This document shows, in pieces, positions 26,269-35,628 of a DNA stretch of 64,000 nt. This DNA is from Terasakiella brassicae (lineage in GTDB: Bacteria > Pseudomonadota > Alphaproteobacteria > Rhodospirillales > Terasakiellaceae). Location: contig NZ_BMHV01000004.1 of NCBI RefSeq assembly GCF_014641495.1, positions 157,056 through 221,055 of the forward strand, given 5' to 3'. The notes beneath the pieces were generated by a model. It was not told the DNA's origin, searched no databases, and saw nothing but the letters and a program-made list of their open reading frames with translations. The position numbers and the translations under genes are program-made. Within the stretch, counting starts at the first letter, position 1. Each line of letters begins with the position of its first letter.

Positions 26269-27192
26269 CTAATCGTCTTCGGGATTAAAAAGGGCGGCAA
26301 GCGGGTGTTTATTTAACACCAGTTGCTTTTCACGTTCGCCGATCATATGGGTGTAAATTGTTGTGGTGGAGATATCGGCATGTCCCAGCATTTGTTGCAG
26401 GGACCGCAGATCAACATCATGGTCCAGCATGTGACTGGCGAAGGAATGACGCAGCACGTGGGCTGATACTTTTTTTGTAATACCTGCACGGATGGCCAAC
26501 TGGCGCAATTCTTTGTCGAAGGTTGCGCGTGTCATATGGCCTTCTTTTGCGCTGGGGGCGGGGAACAGCCACGGGCTTTCCTGTGCGCTGCGTAAAAACT
26601 CATGTCGAATGTTCAGGTATAAGTGTGTGGCATCAACAGCCTTTTGTGCAATGGGAACCATGCGTTCTTTATTACCTTTACCCGTGACAATCAGCATCCC
26701 GGACTGACGGGTAAAGGCTGCCAATGGCAGACTGACCAGTTCGGACACCCGCAAGCCGCAAGCATATAAAATTTCCAGCATGGCCGTGAGACGAATATCT
26801 TTGGGCTGTTGCTTTGAACGCGATTGTTCCAGCAGTTGATTGACTTCTTCTTCGCTTAAGAACTTGGGTAAGGGGCGACCTTGTTTGGGGCTGTCCAGAT
26901 TGGCAGCCGGGTCATCCGGGCGAATACGTTCCCCGTATAGAAATTTGAAAAATTGTTTGAGGGCGGAAAGTCGGCGTGCAGCGGTACGTGGTGCATATCC
27001 ACTATCGTGAATTTTTTTGATGTAGCGCCGTAAATCTTCCGTTGACGCTGTTTCCAAACGCTGCGCCAAGCTTTTAAGAAAGCTTTCCAATCCTTCAAGG
27101 TCACGTCGATAACTGTCCAATGTGTTTGGCGCTGCGCCGCGTTCAACGGACATCATTTGTAAAAATGAAGTAATGTGACGCGATGGTTTCAT
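26269..27192 (-). CDS. xerD: Site-specific tyrosine recombinase XerD
   Basis: 307 residues, full length. N-terminal SAM-like core-binding domain (about 1-95) and C-terminal catalytic domain. Catalytic residues are visible in YACGLRVSELVSLP (Arg), HVLRHSFASHML (His and Arg) and LGHADISTTTIYTH (His and the nucleophilic Tyr). With XerC it resolves chromosome dimers at dif under FtsK control. Its place beside aroK-aroB is the usual one in Rhodospirillales; it is a core gene and not part of the mobile region. Confidence 0.94.
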   Translation of the reverse strand: MKPSRHITSFLQMMSVERGAAPNTLDSYRRDLEGLESFLKSLAQRLETASTEDLRRYIKKIHDSGYAPRTAARRLSALKQFFKFLYGERIRPDDPAANLDSPKQGRPLPKFLSEEEVNQLLEQSRSKQQPKDIRLTAMLEILYACGLRVSELVSLPLAAFTRQSGMLIVTGKGNKERMVPIAQKAVDATHLYLNIRHEFLRSAQESPWLFPAPSAKEGHMTRATFDKELRQLAIRAGITKKVSAHVLRHSFASHMLDHDVDLRSLQQMLGHADISTTTIYTHMIGEREKQLVLNKHPLAALFNPEDD

Positions 27193-27212
27193 AAGCAGAC
27201 CTTATTCAGTAT

Positions 27213-28952
27213 CTAGAACCCTGTTTGTAAAAGTGTTTCCACAGCAACAGCGCGCGCATCACGTTCCAGACCAACTGTGCGCAATGCCGCCAAGGTATCA
27301 TGCAAGAAGGTGCTGTCCATTTCGCCGGCTTTGGCCCCGTCAAAGGCGAGTAAGGCTATCAGAACGGTTTCACCGAGACGGTTTTGGTTTGCCGCTTCAT
27401 TCATCTTAACCCAAAGGCCTGTTTTGGGCGATTGTCCATTTGTCAGTTTTGGGCCTTGTATCATATCCAGCCACAAGGTGTTCGCAACGTTCAGCCCCAT
27501 GCCATTGATGATGGAAAATAAAAGGGCAGCTTTTTGATAGCTTTGCGGGATTTTTTCTTGTGCGGCCCACCAGTCTGTCAAGGTCTGATGAACAGCTTCC
27601 TGTGCAACGTCAAATCCGGCTAAAACGGCCAAGGGGCGGATGGCAATCCAGTGTTTTGCGGCCTCGTTATCGCTGAAGGCGGCGTTACGAAGCATGAGAT
27701 ACCAGGATTTTGCACTTTCCCAATCCCCTGCCCCTAACAGGGCGCGCATGGCTTGTGGGGCAAACCACAACATGTCGATGCCACGTGGCAACTGTGCAAT
27801 CATCGGACTGTAAAGACGGGCAATGCTGAAAAAGTTACCATCGTTGTTGGCGAGTTCAAATGCCAAGGCGATGGTTTCGCTTTGAACAACAGGAAGTTGA
27901 CCATCTTGCGAACTGACCTGATACAGCAAGGCCTGCGCTTTCAAGGTGTCGAGCTTTTCGGCGCTGTCCAGTGGATTGGCCAATTCGTCTGCACTAAATT
28001 TGACATGCAGAAAGGCTTCTTTCAGAAAATCGGCACTGGCAAGGTTAAGCTCAACCGCTTTTTGTGTGGCCTCGACGTCACCTGCTTTGGTCAGCATGCT
28101 TAAAACCAAAGGATCGTCACTGTTGCGAATGTCAGCGGACAAAATAGCCTGACTGGCTTTGATCAAGGCAATTTCCAACGGCTTTGGTGCGAGCAGGTTT
28201 TCAAGGGTCGGGCGTTCGCCGGCATTTAAGCCTTCCATTAATCGATAAAAGATCGGGTCGTTATCCCCGCCGTCACGCAATAAATTCAAAGACAGCATGG
28301 CCCGGTCATTTTGTTTGGCGAGTAGACGGCAAAAGGCGAGTGTCTTGATCCAAAAAGGATCGCTGCTTTCTTGTGAACCTGTTGCCGCCAATGCGCAAGC
28401 CTCAGATACATTGTCATCCAGCAGGTGGGCTTGAGCCAATTGCATTTGAAGCGCGTCCTGACGTTCGTTCTGTGGCGCGCTGCGGATTAAGGAAATGACA
28501 TCCTTGACCTGCCCCATATCTGCTAATTTTTTAGCCCGCAAACCAAGCAGGGAAATATCTGTTTGGGACCCTTGTGGCGGTTGGGCCGCACTTAACAGCA
28601 GGCGGCGTTGCAGGATGCGCAAATAAGGAGCGGAGGGTTGTGTTGGTAAATCTGCGATTAAGGCTTCGACGAAGGTGCGCTCACTTTGTGACCACATATC
28701 CGCCGGGAAGGCTTGTGATCCGCTGAGCACGCCGAGAGCTTCTTTATCAACGCTGTCCAGTGAACGCACATTGATCCCGCCGGATATGGTTTTTACCGGA
28801 ACAGGGGTAACGTCCGGTACCTCTTGTTCTTCCTGCATGATGTTGCGCGGGGACAAGGTACGCGGGCTGTTGTCTTGCGCATATCCATTGGTCAGGGACC
28901 CCACGAGAATGGAAAGGCATACGGTAGCTTTGAGAAAGAAGCGCATGTTCAT
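27213..28952 (-). CDS. Secreted helical-repeat protein, unknown function
   Basis: 579 residues. A signal peptide is visible (MNMRFFLKATVCLSILVGSL ... YAQD). The mature part is almost all helical with weak TPR-like repeats, for example ALQMQLAQAHLLDDN and FWIKTLAFCRLLAKQND. I recognise it only as the conserved uncharacterised protein often found between xerD and aroK in Rhodospirillales. Its start abuts the stop of the small membrane protein upstream (TAAATG), so the two are probably one operon and may work together in the envelope. Confidence 0.75.
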   Translation of the reverse strand: MNMRFFLKATVCLSILVGSLTNGYAQDNSPRTLSPRNIMQEEQEVPDVTPVPVKTISGGINVRSLDSVDKEALGVLSGSQAFPADMWSQSERTFVEALIADLPTQPSAPYLRILQRRLLLSAAQPPQGSQTDISLLGLRAKKLADMGQVKDVISLIRSAPQNERQDALQMQLAQAHLLDDNVSEACALAATGSQESSDPFWIKTLAFCRLLAKQNDRAMLSLNLLRDGGDNDPIFYRLMEGLNAGERPTLENLLAPKPLEIALIKASQAILSADIRNSDDPLVLSMLTKAGDVEATQKAVELNLASADFLKEAFLHVKFSADELANPLDSAEKLDTLKAQALLYQVSSQDGQLPVVQSETIALAFELANNDGNFFSIARLYSPMIAQLPRGIDMLWFAPQAMRALLGAGDWESAKSWYLMLRNAAFSDNEAAKHWIAIRPLAVLAGFDVAQEAVHQTLTDWWAAQEKIPQSYQKAALLFSIINGMGLNVANTLWLDMIQGPKLTNGQSPKTGLWVKMNEAANQNRLGETVLIALLAFDGAKAGEMDSTFLHDTLAALRTVGLERDARAVAVETLLQTGF

Positions 28953-29093
28953 TTAACGTGGAAAACGGTCATCGGGCAGGGTCTTGCTGACCGGGGAGGT
29001 CGGGGCCGGGATATCCCACGTTGCCAGAAAAACACCGGCACCACCAAGGACCAGCAGAATAAGGATGAGGAGAAATTTTGAAAATGCCTTCAT
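28953..29093 (-). CDS. Small single-pass membrane protein
   Basis: 46 residues from the ATG at 29093. One strong hydrophobic helix (FLLILILLVLGGAGVFLA) follows a short basic start; the tail is Pro-rich (DIPAPTSPVSKTLPDDRFPR) and would lie outside. Its stop codon touches the start of the 579-residue secreted protein, which indicates an operon. A longer reading to 29171 adds a very basic leader with no ribosome site. It is a conserved neighbour of unknown role. Confidence 0.6.
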   Translation of the reverse strand: MKAFSKFLLILILLVLGGAGVFLATWDIPAPTSPVSKTLPDDRFPR

Positions 29094-29265
29094 GGGAGGT
29101 TTTCGTCTTCTTTTCTTTTCGTGAATAACGATCTTTGCGCGCAGTCTAACCGTCTCTTTCAACAGTTTCAACGGTGCCGATGAAGAATTCTACTTACGAA
29201 AATATAAAATCTTAATTAAAGTAGGCTCAAATTTTGAAATTAATTCTACTTTGAAACGGAAAAAG

Positions 29266-29826
29266 GTGTCAGATCAACGAACGAAACTCAAGCTGCCCAA
29301 AGGTCGATCCCTTGTTCTTGTGGGGTTGATGGGCGCTGGCAAGTCCTGTATTGGGCGTAATCTCGCGCAACATTTCGATGTTCCTTTTATTGATGCGGAT
29401 CGTGAAATCGAAGAAGCGGCAGGTTGTTGCGTTGCCGATATTTTTGAAATTTACGGTGAAGCAGCCTTTCGCGATGGCGAACGCCGCGTCATCAAGCGTA
29501 TTCTGGAAGGCGAACCGTGCATTCTGGCAACAGGGGGGGGGGCCTTTATGAACAGGGAAACCCGTAAACTGATTGGCAAAACCGGAACGAGCCTTTGGCT
29601 GAAAGCGGATCTGGAGGTGCTGATCAAACGCACGACAGGGCGTAAACATCGACCGTTGCTGAATCAGGGAAATCCTGCAAAAATCTTGCGCAAACTGGTC
29701 GAGGAACGCTATCCGGTTTATGCTGAAGCCGATATTACGGTTGAAACCCGCGATGAAACACAAGACACCACGGTTGCCCGTGTGATTGCCACTTTGGATG
29801 AATTGAGCCGAACCTATGACGATTGA
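29266..29826 (+). CDS. aroK: Shikimate kinase
   Basis: 186 residues from the GTG at 29266 (GGAAAAAG just upstream); an in-frame TTG at 29251 is an alternative. It phosphorylates shikimate with ATP in aromatic amino acid synthesis. Walker A is GLMGAGKSCIG, DADREIEEAAG binds shikimate, and LATGGGAFMNRETR and RPLL fit the shikimate site and the lid region. It overlaps aroB by 11 bases, so the two are translated together. Confidence 0.95.
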   Translation: MSDQRTKLKLPKGRSLVLVGLMGAGKSCIGRNLAQHFDVPFIDADREIEEAAGCCVADIFEIYGEAAFRDGERRVIKRILEGEPCILATGGGAFMNRETRKLIGKTGTSLWLKADLEVLIKRTTGRKHRPLLNQGNPAKILRKLVEERYPVYAEADITVETRDETQDTTVARVIATLDELSRTYDD

Positions 29827-30943
29827 TAAAAAGACATTGCATGTCGCCCTTGATGAACGCAGCTACGATATTATTGCTGCCCCCGGTGTTTTGTCGGATG
29901 CGGGCCGCTATTTTTTACCGCTTTTAAAAACAAAGCGCGTGGTTATTGTGACCGACAGCAATGTGGGGCCGCTTTATCTGGATCAATTGGGGCAGTCGCT
30001 GACAGATTCGGGCATTACATATGATGTTGTTACCTTACCCGCAGGTGAAGCCACCAAAAGTATGGCGCATTTTGAACAATTGCTGGAAGATATTTTGGCG
30101 ATGGGGATTGAACGCGGCACAACGTTGATTGCACTCGGTGGCGGGGTAATTGGCGATATTACAGGCTTTGCCGCCAGTACGCTTTTGCGCGGAATTGATT
30201 TTATTCAGGTGCCGACGACTCTGTTATCACAGGTGGACAGTTCGGTCGGTGGCAAGACCGGGATCAATGCCAAGGCGGGAAAGAACCTGATAGGTGCGTT
30301 CCATCAGCCGCGACTGGTGTTAATTGATACGGAAAGTCTGAACAGTCTGCCCAAACGCGAACTTCTGGCCGGATATGCCGAGGTCGTGAAATATGGATTG
30401 CTGGGCGATGCAGACTTTTTTAATTGGCTGGAAGAAAACGGTCAAAAACTGATTGATGGCGATCAGGATGTACGCCGTGAAGCCATTTTGCGCAGTTGCG
30501 CGGCCAAGGCCGATGTTGTTGCACAGGATGAACGCGAAGGCGGGGTGCGCGCCTTGTTAAATCTGGGGCATACCTTCGGGCATGCGCTGGAAAAAGAATG
30601 CGGTTACGATGGGGGGCTGTTGCATGGGGAAGCGGTTGCCATCGGTATGGTCATGGCCTTTGAATACTGTGCCGCCCAAGGGCTGTGTCCGCAAGAAGAT
30701 GTGGTGCGGGTGAAAGAACATCTTTTGTCTTTGGACATGCCGGTGGACTTAAGGGCTTTGCCCTGTGAGGATTGGACGGCTGAATTGTTAATGAAACATA
30801 TGTTGAAAGACAAGAAGGTTAAAGACGGCAAGGTTATGTTCGTTCTTGTGCGCGGGATCGGTCAAGCTTATCTGAGCCGTGATGTTGAAGATCAAGCCTT
30901 GAAAGAATATCTCGACGATTTGTTGGTTCGATCAAAATCATAG
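29816..30943 (+). CDS. aroB: 3-dehydroquinate synthase
   Basis: 375 residues. Converts DAHP to 3-dehydroquinate with NAD and a metal ion, step two of the shikimate pathway. Typical motifs: LPAGEATKSM, ALGGGVIGDITGFAAS for NAD, VDSSVGGKTGIN, and the metal-ligand segments AEVVKYG, LNLGHTFGHALE and LHGEAVAIGM. The start lies within the end of aroK. Confidence 0.98.
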   Translation: MTIDKKTLHVALDERSYDIIAAPGVLSDAGRYFLPLLKTKRVVIVTDSNVGPLYLDQLGQSLTDSGITYDVVTLPAGEATKSMAHFEQLLEDILAMGIERGTTLIALGGGVIGDITGFAASTLLRGIDFIQVPTTLLSQVDSSVGGKTGINAKAGKNLIGAFHQPRLVLIDTESLNSLPKRELLAGYAEVVKYGLLGDADFFNWLEENGQKLIDGDQDVRREAILRSCAAKADVVAQDEREGGVRALLNLGHTFGHALEKECGYDGGLLHGEAVAIGMVMAFEYCAAQGLCPQEDVVRVKEHLLSLDMPVDLRALPCEDWTAELLMKHMLKDKKVKDGKVMFVLVRGIGQAYLSRDVEDQALKEYLDDLLVRSKS

Positions 30944-30974
30944 GAAGGTTCCTTTATCAAAAAGGAAAACGTGA

Positions 30975-32234
30975 ATGACGATTATTCTGGGTGCTATTTT
31001 TCTATTGATCCTGTTTTCTGCTTTTTTTTCCGGTTCGGAAACGGCGCTGACGGCAGCGTCACGACCATTGATGCATCAGCTGGAACAAAGTGGTGAAGAT
31101 AGCCGTGCGGGCATTGTAAACCGCCTTCTCGATTCCAAGGAACGCCTGATCGGTGCAATTTTATTGGGGAACAATCTGGTCAATATTCTGGCATCGGCTT
31201 TGGCGACCAGTGTTATGATCGAGATGTTTGGCGAGACAGGTGTTGTTTGGGCAACCTTGACGATGACCGTTGTTGTTCTGATTTTTGCGGAAATTATGCC
31301 GAAAACATTTGCGATCCAAAACGCAAATCGCATGGCACTGGCGATTGCCCCGATTATGAAGGTGCTTGTCTATCTGCTTGCACCGATCACCATGACCACG
31401 CAGTTCATCGTTGCGGGCACGTTGCGCCTGTTTGGCGCCGGACAATCCGAAGATGGCGGGCAGTCTGCCGAAGAATTGCGCGGTGCGATTAATTTGCATG
31501 ATGCGCAAAATGATGAAGCCATCAGTCAGGAACGCACGATGCTGCATAGCATCCTTGATCTCAACGAAGTCGAGGTCGGGGAAATTATGACACACCGCAA
31601 AGCGGTGGTAATGATTGATGCGGACTTGCCGGCAGAAGAAATGGTCGAACAGGTTTTGGACAGCCCCTTTACCCGCATTCCTGTCTATCGGGGGGAACCG
31701 GACAATATCATTGGCATTTTACACGCCAAAGCCTTGTTGCGCGCTATTCGGGCGCAGCGTGGGGAATTGACGGAGCTTAAAATTGAAGAACTGGCGGCAA
31801 AAACCTGGTTTATTCCTGAGGCGACAACGCTTTTGGGGCAATTGGAAGCCTTTCGCGCCCGTCGCGAACATTTCGCTGTTGTGGTAGACGAATATGGCAG
31901 CGTGATGGGTATCGTCACATTGGAAGATATTCTTGAAGAAATTGTCGGGGATATCGAAGATGAACATGATGACACCGTGGAAGGGGTGCAACCGCAGGCG
32001 GACGGCACGTATATTGTCGATGGTGTTGTGACAATCCGTGACTTGAACCGGGAATTTGAATGGCGTTTACCCGATGAAGAAGCCTCGACCATTGCGGGGT
32101 TGCTGTTGCATGAAGCACGGCGCATTCCCGAAGTGGGGCAGATTTTTCACTTTTTCGGTTTTCGTTTTGAAGTCCGGGCCCGCAAAAGAAACCAGATTAC
32201 ATCCATCCGTGTTTTTCCGCCGGAAAGCGATTGA
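30975..32234 (+). CDS. CNNM/CorC (HlyC) family membrane protein
   Basis: 419 residues. DUF21 transmembrane domain with about four helices (residues 1-150, FSAFFSGSETALTAASR at the start), a pair of CBS domains (ATVV of the form EIMTHRKAVVMIDADLP and FAVVVDEYGSVMGIVTLEDI), and the C-terminal CorC_HlyC domain (DGVVTIRDLNREFEWRLP). The family is linked to Mg2+ and Co2+ transport or efflux. It follows aroB by 31 bases and may be co-transcribed. Confidence 0.94.
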   Translation: MTIILGAIFLLILFSAFFSGSETALTAASRPLMHQLEQSGEDSRAGIVNRLLDSKERLIGAILLGNNLVNILASALATSVMIEMFGETGVVWATLTMTVVVLIFAEIMPKTFAIQNANRMALAIAPIMKVLVYLLAPITMTTQFIVAGTLRLFGAGQSEDGGQSAEELRGAINLHDAQNDEAISQERTMLHSILDLNEVEVGEIMTHRKAVVMIDADLPAEEMVEQVLDSPFTRIPVYRGEPDNIIGILHAKALLRAIRAQRGELTELKIEELAAKTWFIPEATTLLGQLEAFRARREHFAVVVDEYGSVMGIVTLEDILEEIVGDIEDEHDDTVEGVQPQADGTYIVDGVVTIRDLNREFEWRLPDEEASTIAGLLLHEARRIPEVGQIFHFFGFRFEVRARKRNQITSIRVFPPESD

Positions 32235-32362
32235 TGTTCTTTGGATCTACGACTTTTTTAAACGGATCTTTGCAAAATAAGATTTGAAACTGCATTTTTC
32301 GCTCCCCACGTATAAATCGTCCTGTTTTTCAGGGAGATCATTGTTCATAGGGAGGAACATAT

Positions 32363-32818
32363 ATGCAAAGAAAGATCGTACCAGGCGTCATTAAGGAAAT
32401 CCGATGCACAACCGTGACAGCCGATAAAACGGTTCGTGAGGCTGCTGTCTTGATGACGGCTGAAAATATTGGTGCTGCCATTGTGGTTGGGGCCGGTGGG
32501 CTTGTTGGAATCGTGACTGAGCGCGATTTGATGCGCAAAGTGATTGGTGCAAATCAAGACCCGGATGTGATCACCGTTGGTGATGTGATGACACAAAACC
32601 CGGATACAATTACGGGTGATTGCCTGAGTTCAAAGGCATTGGAAATGATGGTGGAGAAAGGATATCGTCACTTGCCGATTGTGGATGCAGCCGGAAATCC
32701 CATAGGTATGGTGTCTCAACGCGATCTCTATCAAGCGGTTCAGGAAAGCTTGGCAGAGGACCTGCAAGCCTGTGAAACATACGTTCACGGTGGTGAAAGC
32801 TATGGCGTGGGGGCTTGA
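32363..32818 (+). CDS. Stand-alone CBS domain-pair protein
   Basis: 151 residues forming one Bateman module of two CBS domains: VREAAVLMTAENIGAAIVV with GIVTERDLMRKV, and ALEMMVEKGYRHLPIVD with GMVSQRDLYQAV. Such proteins bind adenine nucleotides and act as energy sensors; the target here is not visible. GGGAGGAAC is a strong ribosome site. Confidence 0.92.
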   Translation: MQRKIVPGVIKEIRCTTVTADKTVREAAVLMTAENIGAAIVVGAGGLVGIVTERDLMRKVIGANQDPDVITVGDVMTQNPDTITGDCLSSKALEMMVEKGYRHLPIVDAAGNPIGMVSQRDLYQAVQESLAEDLQACETYVHGGESYGVGA

Positions 32819-32920
32819 CCTCAACCCTATATGGGCCTATTCAAACTCTGTAATATCGAAATAGCTGTATGGCAAAACCGTACAGCTATCTCTTTTTGTC
32901 CCAGTAAAAGGAAATGTTTT

Positions 32921-33487
32921 ATGCCTTTACCGACACCGGCAAAACGGACACATCAACATACCCGTCAAGTGACGTTTACAGGATATGAACGCGAAGATGG
33001 TTTGTTTGATATCGAAGGTCATTTGGTCGATACCAAAACCTATTCTTTTCCCAATCAGGACCGTGGCGTTATCGAGGCGGGCGAACCTATCCATAATATG
33101 CAATTGCGCATTACCGTGAACGAAGAGATGGTTATTCAGGATGTGGCGGCTTGTATTGATCATAGTCCGTTTAATGTCTGCGATACAATTACGCCGGCCT
33201 TTGATGTGCTCAAAGGCATGCAGATCGGTCCGGGATGGAATAAAAATGTGCGGGCAAAGCTGGGGGGCGTAAAGGGGTGTACACATTTGGTTGAAATGTT
33301 GGCACCACTGGCAACAGCAACTTATCAAACACTTTATCCGGCCCTGAAACGCCGCCGCGAGGCACAATCTGCGGAGGAACGTTTAAAGGATCGTCCGGCG
33401 ATGATTGATGGTTGTCACGCAATGGACAGCGCCGGATCATTGGTGAAAGAAAGATGGCCGGAACATTATGTCGGGGATGAGGCATAA
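32921..33487 (+). CDS. DUF2889 domain protein
   Basis: 188 residues from ATG 32921, which follows AAGGAAA. The pattern HTRQVTFTGYEREDGLFDIEG, LVDTKTY, GEPIHNMQLRITV and GVKGCTHLVEMLAPLATAT with a closing CHAM is DUF2889, an uncharacterised family common in alpha- and betaproteobacteria. There is no signal peptide or membrane segment, so it is cytoplasmic. It is the last gene before a terminator. Confidence 0.88.
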   Translation: MPLPTPAKRTHQHTRQVTFTGYEREDGLFDIEGHLVDTKTYSFPNQDRGVIEAGEPIHNMQLRITVNEEMVIQDVAACIDHSPFNVCDTITPAFDVLKGMQIGPGWNKNVRAKLGGVKGCTHLVEMLAPLATATYQTLYPALKRRREAQSAEERLKDRPAMIDGCHAMDSAGSLVKERWPEHYVGDEA

Positions 33488-33538
33488 AAAAAGACAGGGC
33501 AAAATGCCCTGCACCAAAGTCATATAAGATAGACATTG

Positions 33539-33565
33539 CGGCCTGCCCCCATGCAGGCCGTTTTT
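33539..33565. terminator. Terminator between DUF2889 and RHH genes
   Basis: CGGCCTGC pairs with GCAGGCCG, followed by TTTTT on the plus strand. A smaller hairpin (CAGGGCaaaatGCCCTG) lies at 33495-33511 before it. Confidence 0.8.
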
Positions 33566-33575
33566 GCTTTATGGG

Positions 33576-33893
33576 TTAGCCTGCTGCACGAAAAAGGTGG
33601 CGCAGGCCTTCGCTCATATCCTCTTGATCCTGAACAGGAATGTGATTGTCCTGTCCTGTATTTATGTGCACACCGTCAATTTGGGCCCGTAGATAGGACA
33701 CGATAAATGCCCGAATGGCGGAGGTGCGGTTGGAACGGGGTTTATACGTACTGATCCATGTGCAAAGTGAATGGACATCGGTTTGTTCTTGCTGGCAAAT
33801 CAGATCAAGGGCGGACCACATTTCCGGTTCTAATCTGAAGCTGGTGCGCTGTCCTGCCACAACAACGTTTCGGCTAATAAGTGATGGTAGCAT
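33576..33893 (-). CDS. Ribbon-helix-helix domain protein
   Basis: 105 residues. GQRTSFRLEPEMWSALDLI followed by WISTYKPRSNRTSAIRAFIVSYL is the RHH_4 signature of alphaproteobacteria, a small dimeric DNA-binding fold. The C-terminal tail is acidic and unstructured. It is monocistronic, ends 10 bases past a terminator, and its target is unknown. Confidence 0.85.
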   Translation of the reverse strand: MLPSLISRNVVVAGQRTSFRLEPEMWSALDLICQQEQTDVHSLCTWISTYKPRSNRTSAIRAFIVSYLRAQIDGVHINTGQDNHIPVQDQEDMSEGLRHLFRAAG

Positions 33894-34019
33894 TTTCTTC
33901 TCAACGGTTTTATGACGGTTTTTATTATTGTGACCTTCTTCATGCTAAAGTATGAGAGGCGGTATGCACCATAAAATGTAAAAAGACGATTGTCAATCCA
34001 ACCTACATTTGTGGTAGGT

Positions 34020-34298
34020 TTAACGCGCATCGTACTCCTTTTGGGTAAGTGTCTTTAGAACCAGAGCATGAACCCGCTCTTTCATTTCTACAGCTAATAC
34101 GTCATAAACCATACGTTGACGTTGCACGCGTGAAACCCCATCAAACTTGTCCGATACGATCAGGAGTTGGAAATGGCTTTCACCTTCTGGGTTTGCCCCG
34201 GCATGGCCGGCATGGCGGTAAGATTCGTCTTCAAGCTCCAGAATACATGGTGAAAATTCGCGTTCCAGCTTTTCTTTCATCATTTTTGCAACGGACAT
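34020..34298 (-). CDS. BolA family protein
   Basis: 92 residues. HAGHAGANPEGESHFQLLIV, then the motif FDGVSRVQRQRMVYDVL and a closing VHALVLKTLTQKEY, identify BolA. Conserved His residues can take part in a 2Fe-2S cluster shared with monothiol glutaredoxins; BolA proteins influence iron homeostasis and cell shape. A BolA gene beside the J-domain/cobS/cobT group is a recurrent alphaproteobacterial arrangement. Confidence 0.94.
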   Translation of the reverse strand: MSVAKMMKEKLEREFSPCILELEDESYRHAGHAGANPEGESHFQLLIVSDKFDGVSRVQRQRMVYDVLAVEMKERVHALVLKTLTQKEYDAR

Positions 34299-34506
34299 GA
34301 GAATTCCTTTTTCTAACTAATTGGTTGATTTTGTGTATTTAACCCGTACGGGACAGTTCAACTTATGGATTACGGAATGTAAGGCTTGATAACTTTTTTG
34401 CAATACTATACTAAGGAAGTATAACAAAAAGTATTAGGCTTGAGGGTCTTTTGAAAATTCGGGTGTTCTGAATTGTAAAGTTTTTGAGAATGGGAGCTAT
34501 AAGCCG

Positions 34507-34884
34507 ATGTCGGATATAGTAAACAAAAAAAGAGCGGATGATGTAGATCGGTTCGTCGGTGAGAAGATTAGAGAACGTCGTATTATGTTGGGCTTGACCC
34601 AGCAGGAATTGGCGAAAGGGATCGGTGTGACCTATCAGCAGGCGCATAAATATGAACAGGGTGTAAACCGTGTTTCCGCTGGTCGCTTGTTTGAGATTGC
34701 CCGTATGTTGAATACGCCGGTTGAATTCTTTTTCGATGGTGTTGGGGGTGAAATTCAACGTGAAGCCAACCCGCGCGAACGCATGGGGCTGGAATTGTCA
34801 CGCCATTTTTCCCTGATCCGCAATGAAAAACATCAGGAAGCACTGTCCAGTCTGGCGCGTGCATTGGCCGAAGACCGACGCTAA
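34507..34884 (+). CDS. XRE-family transcriptional regulator
   Basis: 125 residues. The HTH_3 domain spans about 18-75 (KIRERRIMLGLTQQELAKGI, VTYQQAHKYEQGVNRVSAGR). The C-terminal ~40 residues are a helical tail seen in a widespread alphaproteobacterial group of short regulators. It stands between bolA and the J-domain gene, ends in its own terminator, and its targets are unknown. Confidence 0.93.
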   Translation: MSDIVNKKRADDVDRFVGEKIRERRIMLGLTQQELAKGIGVTYQQAHKYEQGVNRVSAGRLFEIARMLNTPVEFFFDGVGGEIQREANPRERMGLELSRHFSLIRNEKHQEALSSLARALAEDRR

Positions 34885-34897
34885 AAGGCTCAAAATT

Positions 34898-34936
34898 AAA
34901 TATCCGGTGACATTCGTTTGCACCGGATATTTTTTT
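34898..34936 (+). terminator. Terminator after the XRE gene
   Basis: AAATATCCGGTG pairs with CACCGGATATTT over an 11-base loop and runs into TTTT on the plus strand. Confidence 0.88.
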
Positions 34937-35025
34937 GCCCCTTTTTCAAAACGCCCCGACTTGTTATAAACGGCCCTGTGTCCCATATCGGGATGGAAAC
35001 AATGTCGATAACGGGTTTGATTTAA

Positions 35026-35613
35026 GTGTCGTTTAAAAATGATCTTCGCTTCAACAGCCGTTTCTGGGAAGAACCGGAAACCGAAATTGCGCCTGATGCC
35101 CCCAGATGTGCATGGCCCGACTGCAATGGCTTTGGTGAATTCAAGGCACCCAAATCGCGTGATGACCTGCGATCTTACCATTTATTTTGCCTTGAGCATG
35201 TGCGCGAATATAATCGGCGCTGGAATTATTACGAGGGCATGAATTCCGCCGATATCGAACGTGATATGCGCAAGGATTATACATGGGATCGTCCCAGCTG
35301 GAATTTTGGCACCTTTCGCAAAAGCCCCGGCGGGGGTGGTGGTTTTAAGGACGATTTTGGGTTTTTCAATGAAGATGGCAGTTTTAAACGCGAGCCTGAA
35401 GATGATTATGCACAGTTCAACCTGGAAGAACGTCAAGCCTTTGCCTTGATGGATTTAAAATCGGATGCGACCTTGCAGGAACTGAAATCGCGTTATAAAG
35501 TCCTTGTGAAAAAATATCACCCCGATGCCAATGGCGGCGATAAAGAGGCAGAAGAACGATTCAAAATTATCAGCCAAGCCTATACATTGCTTAAAAACGT
35601 TATCCTCGATTAA
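35026..35613 (+). CDS. J-domain (DnaJ-like) protein
   Basis: 195 residues from a GTG at 35026. The N-terminal two-thirds are specific to this family, with a possible metal site (CAWPDCNGFGEF and a later CLEHV). The J domain is at the C-terminus (ALMDLKSDATLQELKSRY, VKKYHPDANGGDKEAEERF) with the HPD tripeptide intact, so it can stimulate DnaK. It is 15 bases before cobS and probably co-transcribed, as in related genomes. Confidence 0.92.
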   Translation: MSFKNDLRFNSRFWEEPETEIAPDAPRCAWPDCNGFGEFKAPKSRDDLRSYHLFCLEHVREYNRRWNYYEGMNSADIERDMRKDYTWDRPSWNFGTFRKSPGGGGGFKDDFGFFNEDGSFKREPEDDYAQFNLEERQAFALMDLKSDATLQELKSRYKVLVKKYHPDANGGDKEAEERFKIISQAYTLLKNVILD

Positions 35614-35628
35614 CAAAGAAAAGAAATT

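Noticed and set aside
26269..27192. XerD as the integrase of a mobile element
   Set aside because: Length, motifs and the aroK-aroB neighbourhood fit the chromosomal XerD; no mobile-element genes flank it.
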